64,000 nucleotides of DNA from Lineus longissimus. Lineage: Eukaryota; Nemertea; Pilidiophora; Heteronemertea; Lineidae. The position numbers and the translations under genes are program-made. The DNA lies in the NCBI RefSeq assembly GCF_910592395.1, contig NC_088317.1, positions 10,232,001-10,296,000 on the forward strand, in the 5' to 3' direction. The notes beneath the pieces are model-generated. The model was given only the letters and a program-made list of their open reading frames with translations. It made no database searches and was not told where the DNA came from. Shown here one piece after another: positions 34,881 through 46,089 of this stretch. Numbering within the stretch: position 1 is the stretch's first letter; every line of letters begins with the position of its first letter.

Positions 34881-35551
34881 ATTTTGTAATATAATTTTTT
34901 GTATCTTGATCATTCTTATTTCACAATATTACTTTTAGCTTCAGACATGATTCAGCACAGCCTAGGTGGATATTACTGTAAACAATGGTTTATAATTAGT
35001 ATTGATTAGCATGTTATTGATGATGTCCGATTTGCTACTCCAAAACATGTTCATGTTTGGCATTGTTTGTGTTTCTGTCTCTAAGGAATTGATGTTCTTG
35101 GTGAATCTATTGTCATTGTGAATTAATTCAAGTTTTTGACTCCAGGCTTGGAACACACATATTTGTTTTCCCATCTGTGATTGTAACTGTAACTGTGAAT
35201 CTATTTGGATTTATGGAAGTTTATGTCAGTGAACAGAATCTACTGTACTGGACTCCAAGTTCGTTCTACCACTAGTCTTCCCCGAAATACCTCCCCTAAT
35301 TCTCCACCATAACATGGACTTAGGCTTGCAATACTCATCCACTACATCACCCTGGAGATCAGTTCCCTAGATTGCCAACAACACAGTTTTTCTACTTTCC
35401 TAGGATTGCATGGCTGGCTCGCAAGTTGAGGGGCCTGTCTGATTCTCGGAAATCTGGGAAACTGATTTGCCAGGGATGCGACTACACCACCAATCCATGT
35501 GGATGTACTGATGTCCTGGTGTCTTAGTTGTCCCGCTTTACCGTCTGTGCT
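34881..35551. other. No recognised gene or element
   Basis: AT-rich; the right end contains short TGATGTCCTGGTGTCT motifs that continue after the pogo element (38460-38610), showing it inserted into a small degenerate satellite. Confidence 0.45.
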
Positions 35552-35553
35552 TA

Positions 35554-38445
35554 CTGTAAACCGTGAAATTTTCGCGAGCGTTTTATTTTCGAGAATTTCG
35601 TGAATGCCAGTTGAAACGCGAAAATTCATCTTGCGAAAATCCGCATGTTAAAACGGCAATTACAACGGCTTGTGGTATTCGACTCGATGACTCGACGACG
35701 CGATGACTTGATGACGCGATCAAGTTGGAATTTTTTTAAAGAATATCACTGCTTGGACTGTAATTTATACATAGAATCATAAGTGGAGGAAAATAAAAAA
35801 GAACCGATCATTACCAACCCCTTTCCAGCTGTTTTCACCGTATCTAATCCGACCATTTTTCGTTTCCCACAAGTTCGCATTTTTGATAAAACCATGCGGC
35901 ATGTTGCTTTGCAAGCCACTGGTATCTTACCGTGAATACAGCTAAATACACCTAAATATAGCTTGTTCAGATCAACCTCCTACCCAGGTTCTTTACAAGC
36001 AGAAATTCCAATGTTAAAATGACATGCGAGTTCCTGGAGACAAGGTTGGCTCTGGATATCCGTTCAGCACGGCAGAAGTGGAAATGTCCAAACCGGCATC
36101 ACCAAATGAGAAAACAACACCACATGACATCTGACATTGGCCACTAGAAGCTTGTGTGTCAATTAAATCTCCGGTCATTTTGCATGATATGAAACTTCCG
36201 CGAGTCCTCCGATCGTAAAAATGAGTGGCTTAATGAGATGGGTGATAAGTTCGAAAAGAAGAACCGATTTATTGCCGGACCCAAATGCTGAAAAAAGCAA
36301 AGACGATGCCGAGCATCTTGTGGCAGCCTACAAGGAAGTTGAAAAAGTCATGCCGGAGCCATCTACTAGCACCTCAGAAAAGGGGAAACGGGGAACGTAC
36401 AGAGCGTACACGTTGGAACAGCATTATGAAATCAGGAAGTATGCAGCCGAAAGCACCAATAAGGGGGCAGTCAAGTTAGCGTCAACGAAGTTTGAACTGA
36501 CATTAAACGAATCAACCATACGTGGTTTCAAGGATGCGTATCTGAAGGAACTAAACCGCAAAGGTTCAAAAATGGCTGATGAAAAGAAACTTGAACATGG
36601 AAATCGTGGAAGGCCATTGTTCTTAGGACAAATGGACCCACAAGTGAAGGATTACATCAGAAAACTCGGGCAAGCTGGTGGAATTGTCAACAGGTCAATC
36701 ATTTTGGCAGCTGCGAATGGAATTGTGATGCACGAAAAACCTACTCTTTTAAAGGAATTCGGCGGTCAAGTTGAGTTAGGACGTACATGGGCTGAAAGTC
36801 TCATGAAAAGAATGGGTCTGGTGAAGAGGAAAGGTACCAAGGCAGCAAGAAAGGTGCCTGAAAATGTTGATGAACTGAAGCGTGAGTTCCTTGATAGGAT
36901 CAGCATTACATGCGCGGAAAATACAATCCCTCCCTGCCTCGTTATAAACTGGGACCAAACTGGTTCTAAGCTGGTACCAGCAAGCCAGTGGATCATGGCT
37001 GAAGAGGGTTCGCGCCAAGTGCCAGTGATCGGCAAGGAGGATAAACGAGAAATCACAGTGTTACTTTCTATCGCAGGTGATGGAGAATTGTTACCGCCTC
37101 ATGTGATCTACGCGGGAACCACAAATAGGTGCCACCCAGCCATTCAGTTTCCTCCCGGATGGGACATATGGCACACAGCTACTCACTGGGGCAACGAAAG
37201 TAGCATGCTGCACTTCATTGATGAGATCATTATTCCCTACGTGTCGGGCATAAGAAAGAACATGCCATTAGGCCAAGAACAGGCAGCCCTCGTAATCTGT
37301 GACGTTTTCGCTGCACACAGAACAGAGATGGTGAGGAGAGCACTTGAAGAGAACAACATCAAATTGATTTACGTTCCTGCGTCATGCACTGGTGAATTGC
37401 AACCATTGGATGTTTCAGTGAATGACCCCTGCAAGAAACTCTTGAAGGCCGAATTTTCTGACTGGTATGCCTCCCTGATTAAAGATGGTCTTGATGAAGG
37501 GCGTGAAGTGGACTCAATCGAAGTTGATTTGCGCCTGAGCACTTTAAAGCCTGTCCATGCTAGGTGGCTTATCAAAGTCATAACGGAAATAAAGAAAGAC
37601 AGAGACACTATCATGAGAGAATTTCAGCAAACAGGCATTGCCGCTAGCTTCTTTATTGAGGACCAATAAGAGGACTTCATGGCTGCTTTCGATCGCATCA
37701 GCTCAATAAGATCAGTTGACGTACTAGTAAGTAAGAAATGAAAAAAGTAAATCTCACATTTTTCATTTTTAGAAAACATTGGGTTAATCTCTCTCTGCCG
37801 TCGGTCAATTATGAACACCTGTGAGAACTGTATGAACACCTGTATGAACACCTGTGAGAACTCTCCAACTGACCCCAATAAGGTTTACTTGAGCTGATGC
37901 GATCAAAGAGGCCGGCCGGCCGGCCACGTGTGTTGTTGACTCATGCGATATAGTAATGATGACTCTGTGGCGGGACAGTTTTTAGCGGGAAACAGATAGG
38001 CGCAGTGCATCTTGGGAGATCTACTATGGAGTACAGCGATAGTGTTTGGCTAGTGTTTGACATGATAATGTGTGGCGTGTGCATTTCTATGAATTCGGGC
38101 GGCGGGATTTATTAGTAGTTTCAGGATTTCTTCGTGTTATGTTCAATAAATTACATGGAATACTAGTTAGTGATTTGTTCTTCATCCGAGGATATAATTC
38201 TTGTCATTGTCAGCATGGAATAGGCCTACTAAGTACTAGAGCTTACTAGTAGCTGTCTCTCAATGCCGTGTATGCGATGGAGTGACTGCTGACAGGATCG
38301 GACTTTGCGCAAGTCGCTACCGTAAGTACTTTTTACACTCAACATTGATTTTTGAGCAGTGTCAATCGCGAAATTTATTCGTCACGAATTTCTGGGTGGT
38401 CCTATTCGCGAAAATTTAGCGTCGCGAAAATTTAACGGTTTACAG
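35554..38445 (+). mobile_element. Complete pogo-like DNA transposon
   Basis: 2,892 bp bounded by CTGTAAACCGT(G/T)AAATTTTCGCGA inverted repeats and flanked by TA (35552-35553 and 38446-38447). Inside each end are extra TTTCGCGA/GCGAAAAT motifs, candidate transposase sites. It carries one intact transposase frame. Downstream of the gene, GATCGCATCAGCTCA (37691-37705) pairs with 37890-37904, and a (GGCC)4 palindrome lies at 37911-37926. Intact ends, duplication and ORF suggest a fairly recent insertion. Confidence 0.9.
36221..37669 (+). CDS. Pogo-like DDE_1 transposase, intact
   Basis: This is a 482-residue protein that would cut and rejoin the ends of its own element. Residues about 58-115 form a Psq/CENP-B-type helix-turn-helix (TLEQHYEIRKYAAE). 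Residues about 128-225 form a second DNA-binding block (GRPLFLGQMDPQVKDYIRKL, ESLMKRMGLVKRKG). The DDE domain follows: Asp245 in VINWDQTGSK, Asp361 in LVICDVFAAH and Asp397 in GELQPLDVSV, spaced as DD35D. The length is typical for pogo/Tigger-Jerky relatives. The start ATG (AAAATGAGTGG) is the first in frame, about 670 bp inside the left end. There is no internal stop or frameshift. A domesticated gene is unlikely, given flanking TIRs and TA duplication. Confidence 0.88.
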   Translation: MSGLMRWVISSKRRTDLLPDPNAEKSKDDAEHLVAAYKEVEKVMPEPSTSTSEKGKRGTYRAYTLEQHYEIRKYAAESTNKGAVKLASTKFELTLNESTIRGFKDAYLKELNRKGSKMADEKKLEHGNRGRPLFLGQMDPQVKDYIRKLGQAGGIVNRSIILAAANGIVMHEKPTLLKEFGGQVELGRTWAESLMKRMGLVKRKGTKAARKVPENVDELKREFLDRISITCAENTIPPCLVINWDQTGSKLVPASQWIMAEEGSRQVPVIGKEDKREITVLLSIAGDGELLPPHVIYAGTTNRCHPAIQFPPGWDIWHTATHWGNESSMLHFIDEIIIPYVSGIRKNMPLGQEQAALVICDVFAAHRTEMVRRALEENNIKLIYVPASCTGELQPLDVSVNDPCKKLLKAEFSDWYASLIKDGLDEGREVDSIEVDLRLSTLKPVHARWLIKVITEIKKDRDTIMREFQQTGIAASFFIEDQ

Positions 38446-38619
38446 TAGTTGATATACTGGTTCAAGGTGTCTAAGCTGTCTCGCATTGCCTTGTCATCAT
38501 AGATAATTATGTGAGCTTGGATGTACTGGTGTCTCGGAATGTCGATGATGTCCCAGTGTCTATGATGTCTGACCCATCCGGTCTATGTCCTGGTGTCTAG
38601 GCTGTCTTCATAGTCGTAT

Positions 38620-40185
38620 CTGTCGTATCCTGTTTCAGAAACTGTGGCACGTTTCTTAACCGCAAGGGCTATGAACTTTAAACTTTGTACACAGCACCCC
38701 TAGGTCAGGTGACCTCTGACACTGAATTTCGGTCCGATCTGATTCTCAACTTGGCCACCAGGGGGCCAAATGTCGATATCTAAAAAGTGTGATATCTCGC
38801 TTATTAGTGACTTGTTTTCGATGAAACATTTTTTGTAGGTACTCATAGCAAATATACATCTTATATCATACGGGTTTTTAATTTGACCTACTTTTCAAGG
38901 TCACAGAGGTCATATGGCGTAAATTGGCCGTTAGAGTGTAAACTATGGCACGTTTCTTAACCACTAAAGCTATGAACTTGAAACTTGGTACATATAACCC
39001 CCTATATCACATAGCCTCTGGTGCTGAATTTCAGTTTGATCTGATTCTCAACTTTGCCACCAGGGGGCCAAAAGTGGAAATCTAAAAAGTGTGATATCTC
39101 GCTTATAAGTGACTTGTTTTCAAACAATTCTTATGGTTGGTACTCTTAAGAAGAATACATCACATATCTTACGGGTTTTCAATTTGACCTACTTTTCAAG
39201 GTCACAGAGGTCATATGGCGTAAATTGGCCGTCAAGAGTGTAACTATGGCACGTTTCTTAACCAGTAAAGCTATGAACTTTAAACTTGGTACACATGACC
39301 CCTAGGTCAGATGACCTGGGACACTGATTTTCAGTCCGGTCTGATACTTAACTTGGCCACCAGGGGGCCAAAACAAAAAAATTTAATAGTGCCATATCTC
39401 GCTTATTACTGATTAGTTTTTGGTAAAAGTTTTATGGTGGATACTCTTAGCAAGGATACATCACATATGATACGGGTTTTTGATTCGACGTACTTGTCAA
39501 GGTCACAGAGGTCAAATGGCGTAAATTAGCTATTTGAGCGTAACTGTGGCACGTTTGTTAACCCCTAAGGCTATGAACTTGAGATTTTGTACAAAGGACC
39601 CCCTAGGTCAGCTGGCCTCTGACCCTGAATTTCAGTCCGGTCTGATTCTCAACTTGGCCACCAGGGGGCTAAAAGTGAAAACCTAGAAAGTGTGATATCC
39701 TGCTTATTAGTGATTCGTTTTCAATAACATTTTAATGGTAGGTTCTCCTAGCAAGGATACATCACATATCATATGAGTTTTTGATTTTACCTGCTTTTCA
39801 AGGTCACAGAGGTCAAATGGCATAAATTGCACGTTTCTTAACCACTAAAGCTATGAACTTGAAATTTGGTACATATGACACCCTACGTCAGTGACTCCCT
39901 ATGTCATGTAACCTCGGACACCGAATTTCGATCTGATCTGGTACTCAACTTGGCCACCAGGAGGCCAAAACTAAAATAGGTAAAAAGTGCAAAATCTCGT
40001 GTAATAGTGACTTGTTTTTGATGATATTCTTATGGTACTTACTCTAAGCAACGATACATCACATGTCATACCGACTTTGGTTTGACCTATGTACTATACA
40101 TGTACAATGTTTCTTAACCTGGATGAATTCCAAAGCACCAGATATCCATACGGTGAGCACAATGGCCCCTGGACGTTTCATTTCC
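38620..40185 (+). mobile_element. HINE-like tandem-unit repeat, five units
   Basis: Successive units begin TGGCACGTTTCTTAACC at about 38643, 38945, 39246, 39546 and 39827. The array ends GGTGAGCACAATGGCCCCTGG...TTTCAT. It is closely related to 21741-23077 but has an extra unit. Four units keep the exact AGGTCACAGAGGTCA core. Confidence 0.7.
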
Positions 40186-41062
40186 CAGTAAGCCTCCTAG
40201 CCCTAGGTGGTTTACCATTACCATCGTATCTGGCAATTAACCCTTTAACTGCCGAATATTATATTGCAACGAGCATAGCCGCTCGTCGCAATTCGGAGTT
40301 GTATCGCACCTGCATTCATGTACTGTCAATGACTGTGACCTGGATATACACACTCAGCATACACTGTCACTACATGATTACATGAATATTGTATTGTCAC
40401 TTTTGCGATATATCACCTTTTACATCATGACGTTAATTCCCATTAAAAAGTGTATAACGCACAATCTTCTCAGTGAGATTATAATCGCACAACGTTTACA
40501 TGTCAGGCGTTGGACATCCTGGCCGAGTTGTTCTCGATATATCAAACCCTTGGTGAAATCCATACCCTACAGAAGGGCATGTTACGACACAGTTTGTCAA
40601 TGCCTTTATTGTGCCTTTAAGTCTGATATTTGGAGAGTTTTTTTAAAGACCAGGGTTATTTCCATGCTCATGAGTGTCGTGTATAAAACAGCAAAAATGA
40701 CCGGAACCAAATGACCTTCTGTTCACACCTTTTTTGAGTTGTGTACGCAAAATCTTACAAGTAATGCAAGACAAATCTCACTTGTATTCTAGGTACCGAA
40801 CATTCATAATATTGACAATTGATGATGCGTCTTGAAATGTTTTGATAATGCGAAAGTTGTTAAAAAAAAGATTAGTTAATTTAATGGTGAAATGAAGATG
40901 ATATACCCTTGATCTGAATATCAAAACTTTTTTCTTGCAAAACTCAACTAGCTTTGTGTGGATCAAGATATGCCTTCAGAGGACAGATATCCCTTTTGTT
41001 TCCTAACATGTTGTTTATCACTATCAGTGTACATGTAAACCTAGAGTGACTCTAATTTTCAG
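40186..41062. other. End of MED4 intron 1
   Basis: At 40239 TTAA is followed by CCCTTTAACTGCCG, which looks like a piggyBac-type end, but no partner end was found. The last bases are a polypyrimidine tract and acceptor CTAATTTTCAG at 41052-41062. Confidence 0.5.
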
Positions 41063-41187
41063 AGAACTGTTTGATCTGATGTCAACACCCAAGGGACAGA
41101 GGAGCACTGATTGTCCAGCAGACACATCCCAACTTCTCGAGCTGCTGGTCTCAAAGGATGCTGAGGTACAGACATATCTAAAAACAG
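41063..41187 (+). CDS. MED4: Mediator subunit 4 (MED4), second coding exon
   Basis: Acceptor TCTAATTTTCAG precedes the exon and donor G|GTAAAC follows it. It adds one base to the split Lys codon from exon 1, then encodes ELFDLMSTPKGQRSTDCPA and SQLLELLVSKDAEVQTYLK. The second block matches the MED4 core (vertebrate pattern ...QVLELLIHRDGEFQELMK, recalled). The exon ends in phase 1. The next exon, expected to continue a coiled coil, was not found in the remaining 23 kb on this strand; it may lie outside the window. Confidence is high because exon 1 at 11108 gives the preceding conserved residues in the right phase. Confidence 0.82.
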
Positions 41188-41212
41188 GTAAACATTCATG
41201 TACTTGTTGGCT

Positions 41213-44200
41213 CAACGAGGGGAGTCTATACAATACCGCAGCGACTGACGTTGTCGTCTGTATCCTGTTTTAAAAACAGTGGCACGTTTCTTGATCACTA
41301 CGGCTATGAACTTAAAACTTTGTACACAGGACCCTCCAGGTCAGATGACCTCTGACAGGGTCAATATTATTTTCAATCTATGCTTGCGGGTCACCAGATG
41401 TAATCATAAACACACGTGGACCACACTTTACATTTCAAGACCAACTATATGGATAGATCTTCCCGGGAATTTCATGCGGGAATTTGACAGGTTGCATGCA
41501 TTTGACAATGACAGGTCTGATGCACAGGAAATGTCGCCGATTGTCATCAAGGTCTCTTGTCGCATTTTCCTCTTGGTTATTCTATGTTCATCACCAAGGG
41601 GCCGTACCTTTTAGCTCACCGGTACGGTGAGTCTATACAACACCGCAGTGTCTATCGTCCGTTATCGTCATTGTCGTCGTCGTCCGTCGTATCCTATTTC
41701 AAAAACAGTGGCACGTTTTTTAACCGATAGGGATATGGACTCAAAACTTTGTGTGCTTGACCCCCTAGGTCAGATGACCTTTGACACAAAATTTCGGTCC
41801 GGTCTTATTCTTGACTTGGCCACCAGGGGGCCAAAACTGAAAACATAAATAGTGTGATATCTCACTTATCAGTGTTTTTTTTTTGATGAAATTTTTATGG
41901 TAGGTACTCTTAGGTCTCACTAGCCAGTGGTGATCAGGTCAACATTGGTCCCCCTTAAAAAAAGTTCTTCAATCTCAGGCGATTACCATGGATACAGATA
42001 AGCCTATCATATCGCTATTGCTGCATGTTCAAATGTCGGTGTCCTGGGTATTTTGTGAAGAGGTAGCTCTGACGATTATTTGAGGAAAATATCAGCTTCT
42101 TCTGTGCACGTCCGCAGTGACCAGGCCTCGCATGCTATTTATAGCTCAATCGGATGTTGACATGAACTGGTTCCTGTCAGAGTGCACATGTTCTCAAGGT
42201 GAGACTTCGCGGTCAAAATGCTCAAAGAAAAGCCGCAACGGCACCCTATTTTGGTGTCGAAATTTAAAATTGTTATTATTTGGCTTTCTCAAGGTGATAA
42301 GTAGAAGTTTATAAAAATATTATTTCACCATCCATGTTAATTGTCAAGTTATAAGGCGGCAAGGTGAAATTTTCAAAATTTTCATCGATGTACAGGGTGT
42401 CTCATGTATTGTGCTCCCCCCATGTTCTCATGACTGAATTACTTGATAACAATGAAAGCTGGCCAGATGTATTCTAGAAGCGACAAGCTATTCAGAAATG
42501 TATAGGTTTATGTGTGAGAGTGATATACTGCAAGGTCGACAGCCACTTGAACAGGGGTATGCATGAAATGACGTCGCGCCATTTGTGGAGCCAGGTAGGC
42601 CCGGCCATTGCACTGGCTAGTGAGACCTTAATCAAAATACTTTTCTGTACTGATCACTACTGGATGGGCTGATAGGCCTGTAGGCCTATGTCACAAAATC
42701 CGCTTTCTGAACGAATTTGAAAATGGGTGAAGTGCTGAGTTTGCCTATGATTTTGAATGGATCACCACTGGAAGCTATTCTTGTTGGACCTGTCATGTAG
42801 GACACCAAAATGTTTGTATCAATCCAGTTTTTCATATTTTGTAGTAAAAAGGAGAAATATGAGAATGCATGTTACCATTAAGGTCTCACTAGCCAGTGGT
42901 GATCAGGTCAACATTGGTCCCCCTTAAAAAAAATTTCTTCAATCTCAGGCGATTACCATGAATACAGATAAGCCTATCATATCGCTATTGCTGCATGTTC
43001 AAATGTCGGTGTCCTGGGTATTTTGTGAAGAGGTAGCTCTGACGATTATTTGAGGAAAATATCAGCTTCATCTGTGCACGTCCGCAGTGACCAGGCCTCG
43101 CCTGCTATTTATAGCTCAATCGGATGTTGACATGAACTGGTTCCTGTCAGAGTGCACATGTTCTCAAGGTGAGACTTCGCGGTCAAAATGCTCAAAGAAA
43201 AGCCACAACGGCACCCTATTTTGGTGTCAAAATTTAAAATTGTTATTATTTGGCTTTCTCAAGGTGATAAGTAGAAGTTTATAAAAATATTATTTCACCA
43301 TCCATGTTAATTGTCAAGTTATAAGGCGGCAAGGTGAAATTTTCAAAATGTTCATCGATGTACAGGGTGTCTCATGTATTGTGCTCCCCCCATGTTCTCA
43401 TGACTGAATTACTTGATAACAATGAAAGCTGGCCAGATGTATTCTAGAAGCGACAAGCTATTCAGAAATGTATAGGTTTATGTGTGAGAGTGATATACTG
43501 CATGGTCGACAGCCACTTGAACAGGGGTATGCATGAAATGACGTCGCGCCATTTGTGGAGCCAGGTAGGCCCGGCCATTGCACTGGCTAGTGAGACCTTA
43601 GCAAGGATATATCACATTGATTTGCCCTACTTTTCAAGGTCACAGAGGTCAAATGGCGTAAATTTGCCGTTTGAGTGTAACTGTGGCACGTTTCTTAACT
43701 GGTATGGATATGAGCTTGGGAGTTTTTATGCGTGACCCCCCAAGGTCAGATGACCTCTGACAGCAAATTTTGGTCTGATCTGATTCTTAACTTGGCCACC
43801 AGGGGGCCAAAACTGAAAACACAAAAAGTGTGATATCTCACTTATTAGTGATTTGTTTTTAATGAAATTTTTATGGTAGGTACTCCCAGCCAGGATACAA
43901 CACATATCATAGAGGTTTTTTATTTGACCTATTTTTGAAGGTCATAGAGGTCAAATGGTGTAAATTGGCTGTTTGTGTGTAACTGTGGCACGTTTTGTAA
44001 CTGCTAGGGCTATGGGCTTGAAACTTTGTACACAAGACCACCTAGGTCAGGTTACCTCTGACACTGAATTTTGGTCTGATCTGTTTCTCGACTTGGAGTT
44101 GGACACCAGAGGGCAAAAAGTGAAAACCTAGAAAGTGCGATATCTCGCTCATTAGTGATTTGTATTCGATAAAGTTCTTATGGTTGGTACTCCCAAGGAT

Positions 44201-44310
44201 CCATTACATATTATACAGGTTTTTGATTGACCTACTTTTCAAGGTAAATTGTCAATTAAGTCGTTACCTAAATACCGGTGAGAACAATGGCCTCTGGCCT
44301 TTTCATTTGA
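41213..44310 (+). mobile_element. HINE-like repeat arrays split by a composite MITE
   Basis: Starts are visible at 41213 (CTCAACGAGGGGAGTCTATAC) and at 41611 (TTAGCTCACCGGTACGGTGAG). Units continue to 41912, resume at 43598 with the same sequence (TTAGCAAGGATA), and end about 44310 (GGTGAGAACAATGGCC...TTTCAT). A 240 bp unrelated stretch (41357-41600) lies between the first two. Confidence 0.65.
41913..43597. mobile_element. Composite of two near-identical MITEs bracketing a 254 bp spacer
   Basis: Copy 1 is 41913-42627 and copy 2 is 42882-43597. Both start GGTCTCACTAGCCAGTG and end CACTGGCTAGTGAGACC, and they differ at only about eight positions. The 254 bp spacer is not part of the host repeat. 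The host repeat is interrupted exactly once, at GGTACTCTTA/GCAAGG, with TTA on both outer edges. Copy 1 also has TTA on its own right side. The simplest reading is that two MITEs and the DNA between them moved together. Frames of 65 codons inside each copy are not taken as genes. Confidence 0.75.
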
Positions 44311-45117
44311 AATATGTGCCCACAGATCCCCCCCCCCCCCCCATATGCAAATAATTGTTAAAATGTAGTGCACTCAAAATTGTTCCCCTCAATGTAATTC
44401 TCGGATGCATACATATGACCCCCTAAACACACCGATCCCCTAACTATACATATTAGCAAAATGAAGATAACCAATTTGCTCGCTCCCCCGCTCCTACCTA
44501 AAGTCCCCCTCAAAACACCGGGAAAATCCAAGTCCAGCAACCACCCACGTGCATTTGTTGACATTTGAACTGAGCACGTGTTTTTGTTTACAATTTCATT
44601 TCCCGCGAAATCTCATAACCTGCTATCGTGGATTGAAAATAACATTGACCCTCTGACAGAGACACTCAATTTCAGTCCGATCTGATACTTGGCCAGCAGG
44701 GGTCCAAAAGTGGAAACTTAAAAAGTGTGACTCGTTTTCGATAATACTTTTATGTTAGGTTCTCCTAGCAGGGACACCTCACCTTAAAATTTGGTACACT
44801 TCACCTTAAAATTTGGTACACATGACTCCCTACGTCCCTTCTGACACCGAATTCGGTTGGATCTGATTTTTGAGTTGGCAACCAGGGCATCCAAAACTAA
44901 ACAAGGTAAAAAGGGCAATATCTCGCTTACAAGTGACTTGCTTTCGATAATATTTTGATGGTACTGACTCCGGGCAAAGATACATCACATATCCTGTGGG
45001 TTTTTGATTTGATCTACTTTTCGAGGTCACAGACTGGGCTTCTAACTTGTACGTAAATTGTGTATGTTGTACGTAGCAGTTGGTGATTCTATGTTTGTAC
45101 ATAAATTGATGAATATC
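44311..45117. other. Repeat fragments
   Basis: A poly-C tract (44329-44342), a fragment of the 14850/50400 repeat (about 44510-44660) and degenerate pieces of the ~300 bp unit (44660-45030). Confidence 0.5.
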
Positions 45118-45121
45118 TTAA

Positions 45122-46085
45122 AGGATAGCTCCTGGAATAAATCGTTGGCAGCCTTTTTGAACGAAACCAATGGAAATATATTAAATGAGTATTCCTCTTT
45201 ACCACAAACCTTTTGAAAGTGGAAGAAATATTATAGTTCAGGGAGAAAAATTGATATTAATAGTCCCTATTTTACTGACATGGACAGCGCCATTTTGAGT
45301 CAAATTTCCCTCGGTGATGACGCGGTGTGTGCAATGGCAGTGATTGGCTGAAATTCCTAAGCACCGATCGTGCATATTGTGGGCTTGTCACCGCTTTTCG
45401 CGCGTGCGCAGTGTGTGAATCCATGTCAATATCCGTTTCTTCGCGATCTCTCTCGCATGTCTCAAGATTTCACGCAATTAAATCATTCTAATTTCGTTTT
45501 ATTTGGACATTCGCGTAATATATGGATTGCTTGAATGCAAAATGCCTCGGTGCATAGTCCTCAGTTTGGCCATCTGACATCGGGTCCAGCTGCAGCTTCA
45601 ATAGCTTGAGCCATAGCGTCATTGCCGTCAATGACTCAATCTCCCCCTCTTCATATTCCGGCTCAAACTGGTAGCCCTGTACACCAACATTTCCCCCTAC
45701 ATCCAAATCTTCATAACTCCCGCTGCTCATCGAAGTGTCACTGCTGTCAACGTAGCTTTCATCATCTGAAGCCCCCTTGATAACAATACAATAACACGAT
45801 CTCAAATTATCAATCGGCTGACTGCTATTGTGACAATACTGACAATGTGAATTGCACACGTGACGTCACGATTCTCCGGTTTTGGAGGAGAGATCGCGAA
45901 AAAAGTGAGAAAATGGCGCCCTCCATAAACTCTGTGTTTAGTGGATTTAAAACACCTTTATTGGTACAAACGCAAATTTTTGAGCGATATACAGTCCTAT
46001 ATTGGAATAATAATGATATACGAAATATGCAGGTGCGTTAGTTTTCCCGATTATCGCTATAGCGATTTATTCCAGGAGCTATCCT
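45122..46085. mobile_element. TTAA-flanked DNA transposon (Kolobok/piggyBac type)
   Basis: Ends AGGATAGCTCCTGGAATAAA and the exact inverted copy, with TTAA at 45118-45121 and 46086-46089. The interior carries a minus-strand protein-like exon (45488-45859). At 964 bp it is too small to be autonomous unless it is a fragment. Confidence 0.75.
45488..45790 (-). pseudogene. Acidic exon with YQFEPEY motif in TTAA element
   Basis: The minus-strand frame contains SDDESYVDSSDTSMSSGSYE and then VGVQGYQFEPEYEEGEIESL before a stop. An acidic Ser-rich stretch followed by Y-x-F-E-P-E is, as I recall, the entry to P2X7-C-terminal-like zinc domains carried by many invertebrate multi-copy genes. The cysteine-rich part is missing, so this is a fragment. 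Acceptor GGCTTCAG lies at about 45770. Confidence 0.4.
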
Positions 46086-46089
46086 TTAA

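Noticed and set aside
37911-37926. (GGCC)4 palindrome as a regulatory site
   Set aside because: A short simple repeat inside the pogo element; nothing ties it to function.
40239-40300. piggyBac-like element start (TTAA CCCTTTAACTGCCG)
   Set aside because: No matching inverted end with TTAA was found within the window, so no element is called.
42117-42314. 65-codon frames conserved in both copies of the composite MITE
   Set aside because: The copies are 99 percent identical throughout, so conservation is not evidence of coding; the solo relative has no such frame.
41913-43597. LTR retrotransposon with 715 bp direct LTRs
   Set aside because: Each repeat has 17 bp inverted ends, not TG..CA, the inner 254 bp has no primer site or coding sequence, and a solo copy has a 3 bp TNA duplication.
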